Source: Marisediminitalea alba (GTDB lineage: Bacteria > Pseudomonadota > Gammaproteobacteria > Enterobacterales > Alteromonadaceae). From it: a DNA stretch of 37,007 nucleotides. Positions 1-9,298 of this stretch are shown in pieces. Position 1 is the stretch's first letter; the number at the start of each line of letters is the position of its first letter. The stretch covers positions 1 to 37,007 of the forward strand of contig NZ_PVNP01000112.1 of NCBI RefSeq assembly GCF_002993365.1, in the 5' to 3' direction. The notes under the pieces were generated by a model. The model did no database searches. It saw only the letters and a program-made list of their open reading frames with translations, and had not been told where the DNA came from. The position numbers and the translations under genes are program-made.

Positions 1-152
1 CCATTGCCAGCTTTAGGATAAAAGGGTTCAATCACTTCCAGCAGTTGAGGCCACGGCAGCAGTTTATCCATTCTGGATAAGAATATCTCTTTACGGGTCT
101 GGCGGCGCTTGCTGGAAAACTCACTATCGGCAAAAGTTAACTGTTGGCTCAT
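1..152 (-). CDS. IS5-family transposase, N-terminal 50 residues
   Basis: An ATG at 152-150 opens a frame that runs off the left edge. The translation starts [12 protein letters not shown] and continues with [14 protein letters not shown], which is the typical beginning of IS5-group DDE transposases (an N-terminal DUF772-type domain comes first). The DDE catalytic core would be further left and is not visible, so activity cannot be judged. The position just inside the terminal repeat supports the call. Confidence 0.85.
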   Translation of the reverse strand, partial: MSQQLTFADSEFSSKRRQTRKEIFLSRMDKLLPWPQLLEVIEPFYPKAGN

Positions 153-218
153 GGGCGGTAATGGCTGTGATTTACTATGCAGCTATGATCTCACATCGGG
201 GACTTATTCGCATCTTCC
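1..218 (-). mobile_element. IS5-family insertion sequence, right part only
   Basis: The outer end lies at 218. Read leftward on the minus strand it starts GGAAGATGCGAATAAG, which closely matches the IS5 terminal inverted repeat as I know it. The bases next to it (219-222, TTAG) fit the YTAR four-base target preference of this group. A transposase start lies 66 bases inside the end. The rest of the element is left of the window, so the other repeat and the second target copy cannot be seen. It interrupts a tricorn-type protease gene. Confidence 0.85.
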
Positions 219-957
219 TTAGCGCTTTGGCGTTTTTACCGGAGGCCGACATTACCCACAGGTTGTCGTTACCGTTTTGATTACTCACAAAATACAGTTT
301 GTCGCCAGTCACCATGGGTTCGCGTGCCGAAGCGTCGTGGGCGTCGGTAAGCAGCAGCGCCTCGGTTTGGCTACCCAGCTTGTAACGCCACAATTCGCCC
401 TGGGCACCACCGCGATAATAACGGGCGTTGTCGCGTGACACCTGCAGGCCAAACTGGGTGAAATAAAGCGTGTCAGAAGCTTCGTCAATGGCGCCTTCAA
501 TGGCATCGGCAACCGGTACTTCCTCGGTATTCAGGGTAGCCGGATCCACCTGTTTTAACGACCAGTTATTAGCGGGGCCTACCCGGGTATTGGTGCTGTA
601 TAACAATTTACCGTCGCTGGTCCACTGCTGCAGATACACGTAGCTGTTTTCAAAGGTTACCCGCCTGGCTACTCCGCCTTCGGTGGGGATCACATACACT
701 TCGGTTGCGCCTTCATAGTTAGCGGTAAAGGCGATTTGTGTTCCGTCTGACGAAAAGGCCGCTTGTTGTTCCTGCGCCAGATTAGTGGTCAGGCGGCGGG
801 TGGCTGCGCTTTCCATGTCATGTAACCAGAGGTCGCCTTCGGCGGTAAATACCACCTGGTTATCGTGCAGGTCCGGGTCGCGGTGGTAGCCGGATTTGGC
901 CATCGAATGGAAGGACATGAGCAATAGGCTCATGCCGACAATAGTTCGTTTTTTCAT
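219..957 (-). pseudogene. Tricorn-type S41 protease, truncated by IS5
   Basis: The product begins with a signal peptide (MKKRTIVGMSLLLMSF, then Ala-Lys) followed by WD/TolB-like beta-propeller repeats such as FTAEGDLWLHD, IAFTANYEG and LYFVSNQNGNDNLWV. This is the N-terminal propeller of secreted tricorn protease homologues, which are usually over 1000 residues and carry PDZ and S41 serine peptidase domains at the C-terminus. Here the frame runs into the IS5 end at 218, adds about a dozen IS-encoded residues and stops at 175. No catalytic domain remains, so it should be non-functional as a peptidase. I chose ATG 957; a GTG at 969 is in frame but less convincing. Confidence 0.82.
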
Positions 958-1091
958 GGTGTTATTCACTTTGTCGTCGTTTTTTATAGTAGGTCGTGCT
1001 CATGGCAGTAAACGAGAGAAAGTGAGTAAAGTCAAACCGGGGCCGACCGATGGCTGTAAATCCCGGTTTGCTGGCAGGAGCAGGGCTAATG

Positions 1092-1304
1092 CTAATCTTC
1101 TTCCAGTTGAATAAGGTCGCCCGGCTTGCAATCCAGTGCCTCACACAGCGCCAGTAGAGTGGAGAAACGAATAGCTTTGGCTTTGCCGGTTTTCAGGGTA
1201 GACAGGTTAGCCATGGTGATACCAACGCGTTCAGATAACTCGGTGAGTGACATCTTGCGCTGCAGCATGACCATATCCAGATTTATTTTAATGGCTTTAG
1301 ACAT
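1092..1304 (-). CDS. XRE-family HTH regulator (YozG-like)
   Basis: A 70-residue protein made of a single Cro/CI helix-turn-helix: MSLTELSERVGITMANLSTL is the HTH, and the tail LLALCEALDCKPGDLIQ is typical of the small YozG-type regulators. It begins two bases after the stop of a DUF2975 membrane protein gene on the same strand, a common pairing. In such pairs the small regulator probably senses or controls the membrane partner. This is an inference from context. There is no effector domain. Confidence 0.9.
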   Translation of the reverse strand: MSKAIKINLDMVMLQRKMSLTELSERVGITMANLSTLKTGKAKAIRFSTLLALCEALDCKPGDLIQLEED

Positions 1305-1306
1305 AA

Positions 1307-1975
1307 TTATATGGTCAGTGATTGTTCTTGTTTCATCTGAAAAGCGTACTCGAGTATCTGGGCCAGTACCAGCAATGCCCCGCTAATCAGAATGCCCTCG
1401 ATAGGTATTGAAACATAGGGAGAAAGTTGAAGTTGTTTATGAAACTCACCGATTTCCGCCAGTATCGCCATGCCGCACAGGTAGGTAAGAAAAGGCGAGA
1501 CAAGGCTATAAACCAGGATAAGCAAGCCTAGCTTTTTTACATAAGCGACATTTTCCAAATCGAAAATACGCTGAGTAGCCAGGTTAGCGAACAATTTACG
1601 CAGGTTATAAAATGCCAGCAAACTGAATATACCGCTGATGAGTATGGAATCTGTATTAGCAATAAAAAAGGCTGCCCGGCCGCTGGTATTATTGAGTTTA
1701 AGTTTGCCATCGACCTGCATAATTTCACTCGCCGCTGCGGTGACATCATTGGCAATCACCGTGGCGTTAAACCAGTATTCGATATCGGTGTGGCGCTCGC
1801 TGATTTCCCCGGGAATATTTAATCCGACAACGAGGATAAAACCAGCTCCTACCAGCATTGCGAGTCCACTTAAATAATAAAGAAAGTCGAACCACGTCTT
1901 GAGCGCCGGGGTGTATTTCGGGGCCGGTAACTGGCTGCTGGTATTCATAATATCTGATGATTCCTGACTGGTCAT
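1307..1975 (-). CDS. DUF2975 membrane protein
   Basis: About 222 residues with four hydrophobic segments: WFDFLYYLSGLAMLVGAGFI near residues 30-50, a second around ILISGIFSLLAFYNL, a third LGLLILVYSLVSPFLTYLCG and a last ILISGALLVLAQILEYAF. The arrangement and the paired downstream XRE gene match DUF2975 proteins, whose function is unknown. I take ATG 1975 because AAGGAA sits six bases upstream; a TTG at 1981 is in frame but less likely. The gene is first in a two-gene operon with the regulator. A possible promoter on the minus strand is TTGTAA, 16 bases, TAAAGT, near 2010-2040. Confidence 0.82.
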   Translation of the reverse strand: MTSQESSDIMNTSSQLPAPKYTPALKTWFDFLYYLSGLAMLVGAGFILVVGLNIPGEISERHTDIEYWFNATVIANDVTAAASEIMQVDGKLKLNNTSGRAAFFIANTDSILISGIFSLLAFYNLRKLFANLATQRIFDLENVAYVKKLGLLILVYSLVSPFLTYLCGMAILAEIGEFHKQLQLSPYVSIPIEGILISGALLVLAQILEYAFQMKQEQSLTI

Positions 1976-1981
1976 GGTCAA

Positions 1982-2368
1982 TTCCTTGCTTAGTTATGCT
2001 GACTATTACTTTAGCACTCGCTTCTTCTTTTACAATAATTATTTATCGAAAAACAATAAACATTTATCGTTGTTCGTTGTTTTTCTTTACTGTTCAGCTG
2101 CTTATATAAGCGCCGAATCTGTAACAAAATGTTGTTAGCGCTTGCAATGAATAGGGTTGTTGGTTAAATTCTGCACACTACATTATTCGGAGTTACCGCC
2201 ATCATGAACAACTAAGCCTGTCGTCCATTTTTATCGTTATTTTTTTGGATCTACAGGGTTAGTCGGCGTAGCTCACTATCGTAATAGTATGGCGTTTTAC
2301 CGGCGCGATGCTGCCTCTTAAATTTGCAATGTGCTGCTAAGCTGAAGCCCGCTTAACGGGAGGCGTTA
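1982..2368. other. Divergent intergenic region, 387 bp
   Basis: It separates the leftward DUF2975 operon from the rightward ABC-F gene. The first 120 bases are AT-rich. A plus-strand promoter candidate is listed separately (2142-2170). Downstream of it is a start-stop triplet run, ATG AAC AAC TAA, near 2203, preceded by CGGAG. I see no RNA gene or strong terminator. Confidence 0.5.
2142..2170 (+). promoter_or_regulatory. Candidate sigma70 promoter for the ABC-F gene
   Basis: TTGCAA (2142-2147), a 17-base spacer and TAAATT (2165-2170) form a reasonable -35/-10 pair pointing towards the ABC-F gene. It would give a leader of almost 200 bases. This is based on consensus match only. Confidence 0.4.
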
Positions 2369-3997
2369 ATGCCTATACTTCAAGCACACAATCTTAGTTA
2401 TCAACTGCCTGCGGGCGACACGCTTTTTCATTCTGTTTCGGTATCAATGTCTTGCCGCCGTGTGGGGCTGGTGGGCCGTAATGGTGCCGGTAAATCGCTA
2501 TTGGCAACAATTTTAACGGGTAAGCGGGTGCCTACCGGTGGCACCGTAGTTTGCAATGCCGATACCGGCGTATTCTGCCAGCAACCTTCGCACTTGCTGG
2601 CGAGTGAGGCGACTATCGCCGAAGTTCTTGGCGTGGCACCTGTACTTGATGCGCTTTCGCGAATTACCAAAGGTGAATGCACTGACCATTTGTTTGAGTC
2701 GGTGGGTGAGCAGTGGGATTTGCCTGCCCAGCTTGCCAGTCAACTGGCAACGCTGGGCCTGCCTGATGATCCGCAAACCCGATGCGCAACACTCAGTGGT
2801 GGTCAACTGGCGATACTACGCCTATGGCAACTTTTTAAGGGCGAACACAACTTGTTAATTCTGGATGAGCCATCTAATCATCTGGATCGCCGTGCCCGGC
2901 GCTGGTTACAAGCGCAAGTTCAATCCACTGCGGCAGCGGTACTGCTAATAAGTCACGACCGTGAATTATTGCAGGGAATGGCAGAAATCTGGGAGCTTAA
3001 TCAAAACGGGATAACAGTGTATGGCGGTAATTACGCTCAGTATGCCGCGCAAAAGCAATCTCATGAGCAGGCATTAAACCGTCAGATTGAAACACTGCAC
3101 AAGCAGCAAAAGCAAGTTCAGCAACAAGCCCAGCGAAGCCTTGAGAAGGCCGCGCAACGCGCTGCCCAGGGGCAAAAATTGCGGGGCAGTCAGGCTAAAT
3201 GTTTACTGGATAAACAAAAGGACCGCGCGACGGCCAGTGCTGCTAGTCGCAATAAGAATATCGAAGGCAGGCAAAAACAGTTACAGCAACGAGCCAGCCA
3301 ACTGCAATCAGCACAATGCCTAACCCAAAAACAGGCTATCCATCTACCCTCTGCTAATGCAGGCAATAAAAAAGCTCTCACTCTCCTTAATGGCGTGCTG
3401 GCATTTGGTAGCTCACAGCCATTTAATTTGCAGGTGGGAGAAGGGGATAAACTGCATCTGCAAGGCGATAACGGTAGTGGTAAGTCCACTTTACTAAAAA
3501 CGCTGACGGGCGAGCTATCGCTGCAAGCTGGAGAGCTTCATGTTAATACTCCGCTGTGTTATCTCGATCAGCACTTTAGCTCGGTGGTGCCTACGCTCAG
3601 TTTACTGGATAACCTTTTACAGCAGTGCCCGGCGTTAAGCGAGTCTGACGCGCGCACTTTACTGGCTGGTATCGGCTTTCGCCGCGACAGTGTTTTTAAC
3701 CCGGCCGAAAGCTTAAGTGGCGGAGAGAAAATGAAACTGGCTATGTTAATCGTCAGTCATCAGCCGCAGCAGCCATTTTTGTTACTCGATGAGCCCGACA
3801 ATCACCTGGATTTGAATGCAAAAATCCTGTTGGCAGCAGCGCTAGACCGATATCAGGGCGGTTTTATTTTAATTAGTCACGATAGCGCATTTGCTATTGA
3901 GGCCGGGGTTAAAAGTGCTTATCACCTAAACAGTGGCGAGAGTCAGGCAGCATTTGGTGCTGGTATTTTGTCAGACGTTACTGTACAAGGGCGGTAA
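2369..3997 (+). CDS. ABC-F family ATPase
   Basis: 542 residues with two ABC cassettes and no membrane segments, the ABC-F layout. Cassette 1 has Walker A GRNGAGKS near residue 36, signature LSGGQ and Walker B LLILDEPSNHLD. Cassette 2 has Walker A GDNGSGKS near residue 368, signature LSGGE and LLLDEPDNHLDL. The linker (about residues 225-320) is rich in Gln, Lys and Arg and probably forms the coiled-coil P-site tip typical of ribosome-acting ABC-F proteins. Known members act on the ribosome in translation rescue or antibiotic protection; which one this is cannot be told from sequence. A good ribosome site (GGGAGG) lies just before ATG 2369. It seems to be transcribed alone. Confidence 0.88.
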   Translation: MPILQAHNLSYQLPAGDTLFHSVSVSMSCRRVGLVGRNGAGKSLLATILTGKRVPTGGTVVCNADTGVFCQQPSHLLASEATIAEVLGVAPVLDALSRITKGECTDHLFESVGEQWDLPAQLASQLATLGLPDDPQTRCATLSGGQLAILRLWQLFKGEHNLLILDEPSNHLDRRARRWLQAQVQSTAAAVLLISHDRELLQGMAEIWELNQNGITVYGGNYAQYAAQKQSHEQALNRQIETLHKQQKQVQQQAQRSLEKAAQRAAQGQKLRGSQAKCLLDKQKDRATASAASRNKNIEGRQKQLQQRASQLQSAQCLTQKQAIHLPSANAGNKKALTLLNGVLAFGSSQPFNLQVGEGDKLHLQGDNGSGKSTLLKTLTGELSLQAGELHVNTPLCYLDQHFSSVVPTLSLLDNLLQQCPALSESDARTLLAGIGFRRDSVFNPAESLSGGEKMKLAMLIVSHQPQQPFLLLDEPDNHLDLNAKILLAAALDRYQGGFILISHDSAFAIEAGVKSAYHLNSGESQAAFGAGILSDVTVQGR

Positions 3998-4037
3998 ATT
4001 TACGTAGGGACTCCGCTTTAATGAGTCATGAGCAGCA

Positions 4038-4499
4038 GTGAAAGTTTATCCTCAAGCCGGAATAGACCGGTTATATTTTGGCATGAGCATGACCCAGGTA
4101 CGCGAGGCCTGGGGGCAACCAGAAGACATATACCATTTCCATCCACTGTGCGACAGCCTGGAGGAGCGGGATGTTGTGTGGCAATACGCCAACGGTACTG
4201 AGCTGAGTTTTTCATCCTGCGACAATTTTGTGCTCGGGACGATTTCGGTCTCATCCTCCGAAGCTGAGCTGGAAGGCAAATGTGTTATTGGTAAATCGAT
4301 TCTGGAAATACGCTTAATGTTTCCTGATCTGGAATTAGATGATGATTTCGATGAGTTTGGCCAGGACTACCTGCTGGCCGACAAGGATGTGTCACTGTGG
4401 GTGGTTGCTGGCAAAGTTGACACCATTAGTCTGTATCCTGACTATGATGAACATGGCAGTATGAGAGTTAATCAACCGCTCAGCGAGCAGGGCAGTTAA
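4038..4499 (+). CDS. Hypothetical protein, 153 aa
   Basis: An acidic soluble protein with no signal peptide or membrane segment. The stretch FGMSMTQVREAWGQPED near residue 14 resembles the small BamE/SmpA-like fold motif, in which GMT-x-x-V-x-x-x-G-x-P recurs, but the rest does not confirm this. The start is GTG 4038, because an in-frame stop at 4029 rules out anything further upstream; the next ATG (4083) would remove the first conserved-looking segment. It lies 40 bases after the ABC-F stop and 30 before a GNAT gene, so the three may be cotranscribed. Function unknown. Confidence 0.65.
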   Translation: MKVYPQAGIDRLYFGMSMTQVREAWGQPEDIYHFHPLCDSLEERDVVWQYANGTELSFSSCDNFVLGTISVSSSEAELEGKCVIGKSILEIRLMFPDLELDDDFDEFGQDYLLADKDVSLWVVAGKVDTISLYPDYDEHGSMRVNQPLSEQGS

Positions 4500-4529
4500 G
4501 CGGTTATTATCAATCGTTGAGAGTATGGC

Positions 4530-5126
4530 ATGACGACCTTTGTTAAATCTGTAACCCTTAGCGCTAACGGCGTGACGATGATACCACTGGAAGCCGCTCA
4601 TGAGGCAGGTTTAAAGGCTGCTGCCGCCGATGGCGAATTATGGCAGCTGCGGGTGACTTCAGTACCCGAGCCCGAGGCCACGGCAGATTATATTAACGCA
4701 GCACTGCGCGCCCGCGAGGCCGGTGAGCGCTTTGCCTTAGCGGTGATCGAGCAGACAACAGGAAATGTGCTGGGGACAACCAGTTACCACGATATTCTGC
4801 CTGCGGTTAAACGTCTTGAAATTGGCTATACCTGGTATGCCAAAAGCGCCCAGCGAACCCATGTGAATACCACCTGCAAGTTGCTGATGCTGTCACACGC
4901 TTTCGATGTACTCAACTGCCACGTAGTCGGGTGGCGCACCGATAATTATAATTATGCCAGTCAGCGGGCCATAGAGCGTTTAGGCGCCAAAAAAGACGGT
5001 GTGATCCGCGGCCATCATATGCGCCGTGACGGCACCATCCGCGATACCGTGATGTATAGCCTGCGCCAGGGTGAATGGCCGGAAGTGCGTGCCCACCTGA
5101 ATTATTTGTTGAGCTGCTACCGATAA
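4530..5126 (+). CDS. GNAT-family N-acetyltransferase (RimJ/RimL-like)
   Basis: 198 residues. The pattern is that of RimJ/RimL-type GNAT enzymes: VTMIPLEAAHEAGL at the start, GNVLGTTSYHDI, then IGYTWYAKSAQRTHVNTTCK (the acetyl-CoA loop region) and NYASQRAIERLGAKKDGVIR near the end. These transfer acetyl from acetyl-CoA to an amine, such as a protein N-terminus or a small molecule; the substrate cannot be read here. It is cytosolic. It follows the 153-aa gene on the same strand and converges with the tgpA operon, only 10 bases from its end. Confidence 0.88.
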   Translation: MTTFVKSVTLSANGVTMIPLEAAHEAGLKAAAADGELWQLRVTSVPEPEATADYINAALRAREAGERFALAVIEQTTGNVLGTTSYHDILPAVKRLEIGYTWYAKSAQRTHVNTTCKLLMLSHAFDVLNCHVVGWRTDNYNYASQRAIERLGAKKDGVIRGHHMRRDGTIRDTVMYSLRQGEWPEVRAHLNYLLSCYR

Positions 5127-5136
5127 GGCAATTTAT

Positions 5137-7158
5137 TTAGCACGCTTTAGCCTGGCGGATAAACGTTTTGCACTGCGTAATAAAAGCATGACTCTGGGGG
5201 CTGACCTCACCATCGCGCGCGTAATTGAGAGCGATAAAAGCCTCACAGATTGCTTTAAACTGCCTGGCCGATTGGGGAGATAGCCGCTGCGCTGCGCGTT
5301 CGGCAAAGTGCTCAGGACCGTCATTATGACGCTCGAGACCGGTAATCTGCTCAGCCTTTTGGCTGGCCTGTAAAAACCAGCGTAGGTTAGCTGGTGGGCG
5401 TTTACGCTGCCAGTGCGGGATAAAGTAAAGTGCCAGCAGCAAGCCGATCACCAGGCATATACCCAGCATCAGAAACATGATCCGCTGAGTGGTTACCTTG
5501 CCTAATAACAGTGCCAACAGATTTTGCTGACGTTCAGCGTCGAATCCAAGCACCCAGCGGCTCCACTGGTAATCCAGTAAACTATAAAGATTGCGTAGCT
5601 CGGCAAACAGCGGCAGCTGTTGCAGTCTGGCCATCTGGTTATTGGCCAGGAATGACTCTTCTTCCACGGCTTGCTGCAACCCCAGCTCCAGTCGGGCCGG
5701 AGCGACGATACCGCTGGGATCAAAACGGACCCAGCCGCGGCCGTCCAGCCACGCCTCTACCCAGGCATGAGCGTCATACTGATAAACGCTGAGTACGTCT
5801 GGTTGTAACGATTCGCCGCCATGATACCCGGCTACCATTCTGGCCGGAATGCCCAGTAACCGCAGTACATAGCTCATGGCACTGGCGTAATGAGCACAAA
5901 AGCCTTCCTGATGGATGAACAGAAAATCATCAATGGGATGATCCGGCATTGGCGGCGGTGTAAGGGTATAACGGAAGCCCTGGTCGACAAAATAATCCAG
6001 CACTGCCTGCACCCGTTCAACCTGGGTAGCGTTGTCGGCGGCGATTTGTTCGGCCCAGGCCTGGGTTTGCGGATTCACCGCTGTATTATTCGGTAACTGC
6101 AGGTTAAGCCTGCTGTCGATGCTGTAGAGTGTCTGGTCCATCGGCGTGGTGGGATAAGAACGCACCCGGTAAGCTCGCCGCGACGTAATCGGTGTTTCGC
6201 TGAGCAAGGAATAGTCACTGCTTTGCCAGATGGCTTGTGAACTGTTCAGGTCGTCGGGTATGGCCACATCTATGCTGAATAACCAGTGCTTGTTAGTGGG
6301 CTCGGTAATTACCTCATACTCCCACCAACTGCCACTCACCCGGGGCTTAAACTCGTTATTAAGCAAGCGATATTGTTTGCGCACCTGTTTGCGCAGCGGA
6401 CTGACAGACCACTGTTTGCCATCAAAATACTCAAGGGTCAGGGCTCGCCAGTAACGTTCGGCGGGCGGCGGCAGAGCGCCAGTAAACGTGGCTCTGAAAG
6501 CCAGCTCGCCGGATTGGGTGAGGTTGGCGATATCGCCGGGAGTTACCGTATCGGTTAAGCCGGTTTCGGTACTTTTCGACACTGGCATTTTCCATAAGGG
6601 GGGCAGCTTAGGTAATATCAGGAACAACAGGATAGCGATGGGCAGAGCCTGCATACTCATCACTGACAGCCGTTTGATATGCCAAGGTAAATGCTGTGAA
6701 GGTGAAAAGTAGCGACCAATGGCAACTAACAACGACAAGGTTAACAGGCCATAAAATAACGTCATGACGACAGATTGATGGAAAGTAAAACCCATGCCAA
6801 TAACAAACAGGCAGGTGCAAAACAGGTGAAACAAATCCCGTGGCCGGTTGAGTATAATGAGCTTTAAGGCGCCTGCCAGGATCAGTAAATTAACCATGGT
6901 GAGCAACAGGCCAATCTGCAGGCTGAACCAGCCCAGACACAGGCAGCATAACAACCCCAGTAGATTAATGGTACGCAGCGAGGGCATGGGCTGATACCAG
7001 CCAAAGTACATCACGAGGCGAATGCCGGTAGCGCACAGGGAAATTAGTAACACCCAGAATAACAGGGGGGCAAACAGACTCAGGCTCAATACGCAAAACA
7101 CCAGAGCGATAAGTGCACTGGCGGTTTGGTTGCGAATGGGTTTATCAATCGGCTGCAT
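5137..7158 (-). CDS. tgpA: TgpA-type transmembrane transglutaminase-like protein (DUF3488)
   Basis: 673 residues. The first 190 contain about six membrane helices (DUF3488), followed by a periplasmic transglutaminase-like domain. The catalytic triad is visible as Cys in EGFCAHYASAMSYVLRLLG (near 420), His in YDAHAWVEAW (near 463) and Asp in VRFDPS (near 480). A last membrane helix, IMFLMLGICLVIGLLLALYF, is near 570, followed by a cytosolic tail. It matches Pseudomonas TgpA, an essential inner-membrane protein of unclear substrate. It is the last gene of a MoxR-DUF58-TgpA operon and overlaps the DUF58 gene by 14 bases. Confidence 0.93.
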   Translation of the reverse strand: MQPIDKPIRNQTASALIALVFCVLSLSLFAPLLFWVLLISLCATGIRLVMYFGWYQPMPSLRTINLLGLLCCLCLGWFSLQIGLLLTMVNLLILAGALKLIILNRPRDLFHLFCTCLFVIGMGFTFHQSVVMTLFYGLLTLSLLVAIGRYFSPSQHLPWHIKRLSVMSMQALPIAILLFLILPKLPPLWKMPVSKSTETGLTDTVTPGDIANLTQSGELAFRATFTGALPPPAERYWRALTLEYFDGKQWSVSPLRKQVRKQYRLLNNEFKPRVSGSWWEYEVITEPTNKHWLFSIDVAIPDDLNSSQAIWQSSDYSLLSETPITSRRAYRVRSYPTTPMDQTLYSIDSRLNLQLPNNTAVNPQTQAWAEQIAADNATQVERVQAVLDYFVDQGFRYTLTPPPMPDHPIDDFLFIHQEGFCAHYASAMSYVLRLLGIPARMVAGYHGGESLQPDVLSVYQYDAHAWVEAWLDGRGWVRFDPSGIVAPARLELGLQQAVEEESFLANNQMARLQQLPLFAELRNLYSLLDYQWSRWVLGFDAERQQNLLALLLGKVTTQRIMFLMLGICLVIGLLLALYFIPHWQRKRPPANLRWFLQASQKAEQITGLERHNDGPEHFAERAAQRLSPQSARQFKAICEAFIALNYARDGEVSPQSHAFITQCKTFIRQAKAC

Positions 7159-8134
7159 AGTCTTGCTCGGATTGCCGGTAACGGGCCAGTGATTTAAGGC
7201 AACGATGTTTATGAGCCTCGCCGGTGGCGGGCTCTATGCGTTTGTCGCCAATGCTCAGGCCGAAAACATGTTGCTGAGAAGATAACCGGTTAACCTGATA
7301 GGTAAGCAGGCCCAGGGCTTTCTCAAGAGGTTCACCGGCGTAAGTATCGAGGCTCAGCCAGCCGCCCTCCTGTTGCGCCTGGTTAAAGATTTTTGTGCTC
7401 AGTTCGCCGCCTTTGGCAGCTTGTTTCCAGGCCACTCTGTTCATTGGATCACCGGGCTTAAAGGTGCGTAGCGTGTCAAATTCGTCAATACCGGCCACGT
7501 TTCCAGCTGTATCGCCCTGACTGGCGTCGGTGGACGTCAGTTTTAACGCCGAGGCGATGGGCTTGGGGTAGATGGCCAGCGACTTATTAAAATCAAGGTG
7601 TGTCCAGCAGCGAAACAGGCCAAGAGGGTAGGTAGATGACAGAGTGATTCTGGGTAAACGAAAAATACCGCGTTGCGCAGCGGGCAGCAGTAATTTAACT
7701 TCGCGGTCCTGGTCCGCGCGGCGATTCAGCAAGGCCAGAGAAGTGCCCCGCAGCTGAATATGTAACCCCCCGTAAAAGGGCATGTCCTCACTATTGACGT
7801 GCAGTTGCAAACTCAACAGGGCGTGCTCTGAAACGTAGACCGGCTGGATATCCTTCAACGATAGCGATACGGCGGTAAAGTTACGGTAGCTGACAAATAG
7901 ATGCAGCAAGAAGATAGCCAGCAGAAACTGGCACAATAACAACATCAGGTTGTTTTGATAGTTGGTACCTAAAATGAACAGTCCCACACAGGTGAGCAGG
8001 TAGCCAAAGCCAAACCGGCTGGGGAAAATAAACACGTTTTTCAGGTTTAGCTGATAGCGTGGGCTCGGCGGTATTCGCCGCTGCAACCAACGGTTTTGTA
8101 AATCGTAAACTGAACGTTTAAGCCGCGAGACCAT
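7145..8134 (-). CDS. DUF58 domain protein
   Basis: 329 residues. Two N-terminal membrane helices (FGFGYLLTCVGLFILG and LMLLLCQFLLAIFLLHLF, residues 40-85) are followed by a cytosolic region with the DUF58 hallmark FKPGDPMNRVAWKQAAKGG near 225-243. DUF58 proteins have a vWA-like fold and usually accompany a MoxR ATPase. Its start overlaps the moxR-type stop by one base (TGATG) and its end overlaps tgpA by 14 bases, so translation is probably coupled. The role is likely a membrane-bound substrate or adaptor of the ATPase; that is inference. Confidence 0.92.
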   Translation of the reverse strand: MVSRLKRSVYDLQNRWLQRRIPPSPRYQLNLKNVFIFPSRFGFGYLLTCVGLFILGTNYQNNLMLLLCQFLLAIFLLHLFVSYRNFTAVSLSLKDIQPVYVSEHALLSLQLHVNSEDMPFYGGLHIQLRGTSLALLNRRADQDREVKLLLPAAQRGIFRLPRITLSSTYPLGLFRCWTHLDFNKSLAIYPKPIASALKLTSTDASQGDTAGNVAGIDEFDTLRTFKPGDPMNRVAWKQAAKGGELSTKIFNQAQQEGGWLSLDTYAGEPLEKALGLLTYQVNRLSSQQHVFGLSIGDKRIEPATGEAHKHRCLKSLARYRQSEQDYAAD

Positions 8135-9060
8135 CAGGCAGCGAGCGGATCGGTAAGGTCAAGAATACGCTGGCTGAGCAGACCATCTTCCCGATAGTCA
8201 GTCTGACTGCCACGCAGGCGGTGCTCGGCAACGGCGGTAAAGATTGCCTGTAAATCTTCCGGCAACACAAAATCCCGCTGATGAAGTAATGCCCAGGCCT
8301 GCGCGGCGCGCATCAGCGCTTTACTGGCCCGCGGCGAGAGCGGGTAGGGAAACTCGCTGTTATCACGGCTTTGATTGACCAGCCGTAGCAGGTAATCCAG
8401 GATCGGATCGCTCACATGAATATCGCTGACCTGCTTTTGAATAGCCTGTAATTGTTCGGCACTTAATACCTGACTGGCAGGCTTTTGGTGATGACTGCTG
8501 ACACCTGCTGATTCTCGCAACATGCGCTTTTCAGCTTCGCCGTCGGGATAGCCCAGGCTGATACGCATTAAAAAGCGGTCAAGCTGAGATTCTGGCAGCG
8601 GATAGGTACCGGCCTGATAACTGGGATTTTGCGTGGCGATAACAAAAAACGGCGAGGGCAGTGAATGCGTACTGCCATCTATGCTTACCTGGTTTTCTTC
8701 CATGGCCTCAAGCAGCGCACTCTGCGTTTTCGGGCTGGCCCGGTTAATCTCATCAGCCAGCACTACCTGGCTAAACACCGGGCCCTGATGAAATTCAAAT
8801 TCGCCTTGCCGGGTGTTGTAAATATTGACCCCTAACATATCAGCGGGAAGCAGGTCGGAGGTAAACTGGATGCGGGAAAAGTGTAAACCAAACACTGTTG
8901 CTAAAGCATGGGAGAGAGTGGTTTTTCCCATGCCGGGTAAATCTTCTATCAGTAAATGACCGTCTGCCAGCAGGCAGGTTACCGCGAGCTTAATCTGATG
9001 TTGCTTACCAAGAACCTGGCTATCGAGATAAGCCAGCGCCGGTGAGAGATCTGTATGCAT
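8134..9060 (-). CDS. MoxR-family AAA+ ATPase
   Basis: 308 residues. Walker A is EDLPGMGKTTLSHALA near 38-53 and Walker B/MoxR motif is VVLADEINRASPKTQSALLE near 105-125. Sensor 1 is FFVIATQNP, followed by YPLPESQLDRFLM, both standard in MoxR ATPases. The C-terminal lid includes PLSPRASKALMRAAQAWA. These are chaperone-like AAA+ proteins that act with vWA/DUF58 partners. It is first in the three-gene operon, and a promoter candidate lies just upstream (9072-9100). Confidence 0.95.
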   Translation of the reverse strand: MHTDLSPALAYLDSQVLGKQHQIKLAVTCLLADGHLLIEDLPGMGKTTLSHALATVFGLHFSRIQFTSDLLPADMLGVNIYNTRQGEFEFHQGPVFSQVVLADEINRASPKTQSALLEAMEENQVSIDGSTHSLPSPFFVIATQNPSYQAGTYPLPESQLDRFLMRISLGYPDGEAEKRMLRESAGVSSHHQKPASQVLSAEQLQAIQKQVSDIHVSDPILDYLLRLVNQSRDNSEFPYPLSPRASKALMRAAQAWALLHQRDFVLPEDLQAIFTAVAEHRLRGSQTDYREDGLLSQRILDLTDPLAA

Positions 9061-9071
9061 GATAATGTCCG

Positions 9072-9100
9072 GTTTTAGCGCTTTCGTTTTTATACGTCAA
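9072..9100 (-). promoter_or_regulatory. Candidate promoter of the MoxR-DUF58-tgpA operon
   Basis: On the minus strand TTGACG (9100-9095), a 17-base spacer and TAAAAC (9077-9072) form a good sigma70-like pair just upstream of the start at 9060. The leader would be short, about 10 bases or less, which weakens it somewhat. Confidence 0.45.
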
Positions 9101-9298
9101 TTCCATTAGCAGGATTACTCTAGCAAATATAAACAGCAACTTAGGTGATTGTCCTGATACTTAAGTATAGGAGAGAGTAGCGCGCCTGACAGAGATTTTA
9201 GACAGTCGATTGGCGATCGATGGAAGTTGTCTGTATAAAGTGCTGCGATCCTCAGCCGGGTTGACTATAATAACCGCCAAAAAACGGAAGTAGTATGT

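Noticed and set aside
2203..2214. ATG AAC AAC TAA as a translated leader of the ABC-F gene
   Set aside because: Too short to judge, and there is no attenuator hairpin before the gene.
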